Shown here in pieces: positions 31,518-32,041 of a DNA stretch of 32,041 nt. The stretch is from Ruminococcaceae bacterium D5 (GTDB taxonomy: Bacteria; Bacillota; Clostridia; Oscillospirales; Ruminococcaceae). The position numbers and the translations under genes are program-made. The notes beneath the pieces are model-generated. The model had not been told where the DNA came from and did not search any database. It saw only the letters and a list, made by a program, of their open reading frames with translations. The DNA lies in assembly GCA_900113995.1 (NCBI GenBank), contig FORK01000002.1, forward strand, positions 83,413 through 115,453, in the 5' to 3' direction. Numbering within the stretch: the stretch's first letter is position 1; every line of letters starts with the position of its first letter.

Positions 31518-31907
31518 TTAAGGCCGGGAATTTTGTTTGATAGGATTGACGTCCCCTTCGGGCGGGACGATGCAGAGAAAGCGAAGCGGTTCCTCCGAAT
31601 CGTTGTAAAAACGGTGCTCAAGCCCACCGGGGACATGCATCCACATTCCGGCCTCCATCGGGGCGGTTTCGCCGTCGATTTCCGCCTTGCCGTGTCCATT
31701 CAGGCAGATCATCCAGTGCGGCCAGGGATGGGTGTGGACCTTTTCGATTCCGGCGTGCGGCGCAAAGGTGAAACAGCGCATCACATAGTCGCTCCAGAAC
31801 CGGCCTTCCGGTCCGAAAACGACCCGCTTTTCAGAATTGGGGACAAAATTGGATTCGTTGTTGACCGGCAGATCTGAGATCCGCCCGATGTGTTCGGAAA
31901 TGGCCAT
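31518..31907 (-). CDS. Cupin-domain protein
   Basis: The 129-aa protein is a single cupin barrel. Motif 1 includes EKVHTHPWPHWMICLNGHGKA (H..H and E..G), and motif 2 is MHVPGGLEHRFYNDSEEPL, so the metal ligands appear present. ATG at 31907 has AGGAGGG 8 bases upstream; the open frame extends further upstream without a ribosome site. It could be a small-molecule dioxygenase, isomerase or binding protein; the substrate is unknown. Confidence 0.82.
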   Translation of the reverse strand: MAISEHIGRISDLPVNNESNFVPNSEKRVVFGPEGRFWSDYVMRCFTFAPHAGIEKVHTHPWPHWMICLNGHGKAEIDGETAPMEAGMWMHVPGGLEHRFYNDSEEPLRFLCIVPPEGDVNPIKQNSRP

Positions 31908-31938
31908 GGCATGTTCCCTCCTGTCTTTTTCTGACTCC

Positions 31939-31967
31939 ATCATACACCGCCGCAGGCCGGGAGGCAA
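31939..31967 (-). promoter_or_regulatory. Possible promoter of the cupin gene
   Basis: On the minus strand TTGCCT (31967-31962) and TATGAT (31944-31939) are 17 bases apart. The -10 is good, the -35 moderate. Confidence 0.5.
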
Positions 31968-32041
31968 GCCGAAAGCCCCCGGAGAGAGGAAGACCGACCG
32001 GCCGTCCGGTCATCGCCCGGTAGGGGCGGTCGGGGTGTTCC

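Overview
The window looks like chromosomal DNA of a GC-rich, low-salt-of-surprises Gram-positive anaerobe of the class Clostridia, most likely the Oscillospirales/Ruminococcaceae group. Pointers are the strong AGGAGG-type ribosome sites with several TTG starts, a T-box in front of alaS, rubrerythrin, a formate-tetrahydrofolate ligase operon, an Spx/ArsC-type protein, DUF1836 and DUF4093 families, and an rpmG-secE-nusG-rplK-rplA block. The genus cannot be fixed from the sequence alone. No tRNA, rRNA, CRISPR array, prophage or insertion sequence was seen.

Layout. 1-527: short tandem repeats and gene-free DNA. 528-4983: a lipoprotein membrane-fusion adaptor plus an RND-family efflux permease, closed by a terminator. 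5037-5479: gene-free, with a mirrored REP/MITE-like repeat. 5480-7903: a CmpB-like membrane protein, an isochorismatase-family hydrolase and a PLP threonine/serine dehydratase, closed by a strong hairpin. 7947-8501: gene-free, with two 119-bp tandem repeats. 14794 down to 8502 (minus strand): a tightly overlapping six-gene operon, XRE regulator - comEC - holA - Toprim/DUF4093 (RNase M5-like) - MBOAT-like - DHHW-like, with a 16-bp inverted repeat over the likely promoter. 15933-15028 (minus): HIT protein and a phosphoribosyltransferase. 18738-16081 (minus): alaS, behind a T-box with a readable GCC specifier. 19327-19869: rubrerythrin. 20049-23184: fhs - fchA - FNT formate channel. 24774-23504 (minus): a DUF1836 regulator and a bactofilin, divergent from 24933-25583, a hemolysin III protein. 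25716-26954: an unrecognised secreted protein. 27215-29495: rpmG-secE-nusG-rplK-rplA with L1-site-like RNA elements before rplK and rplA. 29558-30014: gene-free, hairpin-rich. 30015-31408: Spx/ArsC-like protein, a small conserved protein, a duplicated-module lipoprotein. 31907-31518 (minus): cupin.

How the parts work together. The fhs-fchA-FNT operon is a self-contained formate-to-methenyl-THF unit: channel, activation and cyclisation. The comEC operon joins a DNA-uptake channel and the clamp-loader delta subunit to an acyl-export pair. The most unusual signal in the window is that this pair (MBOAT plus DHHW) appears to have lost all of its catalytic residues in both partners while keeping intact reading frames and operon position, and that ComEC next to it has lost the metal-ligand motif of its C-terminal beta-lactamase-like domain. 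These calls rest on reading motifs by eye and need profile searches and structural models.
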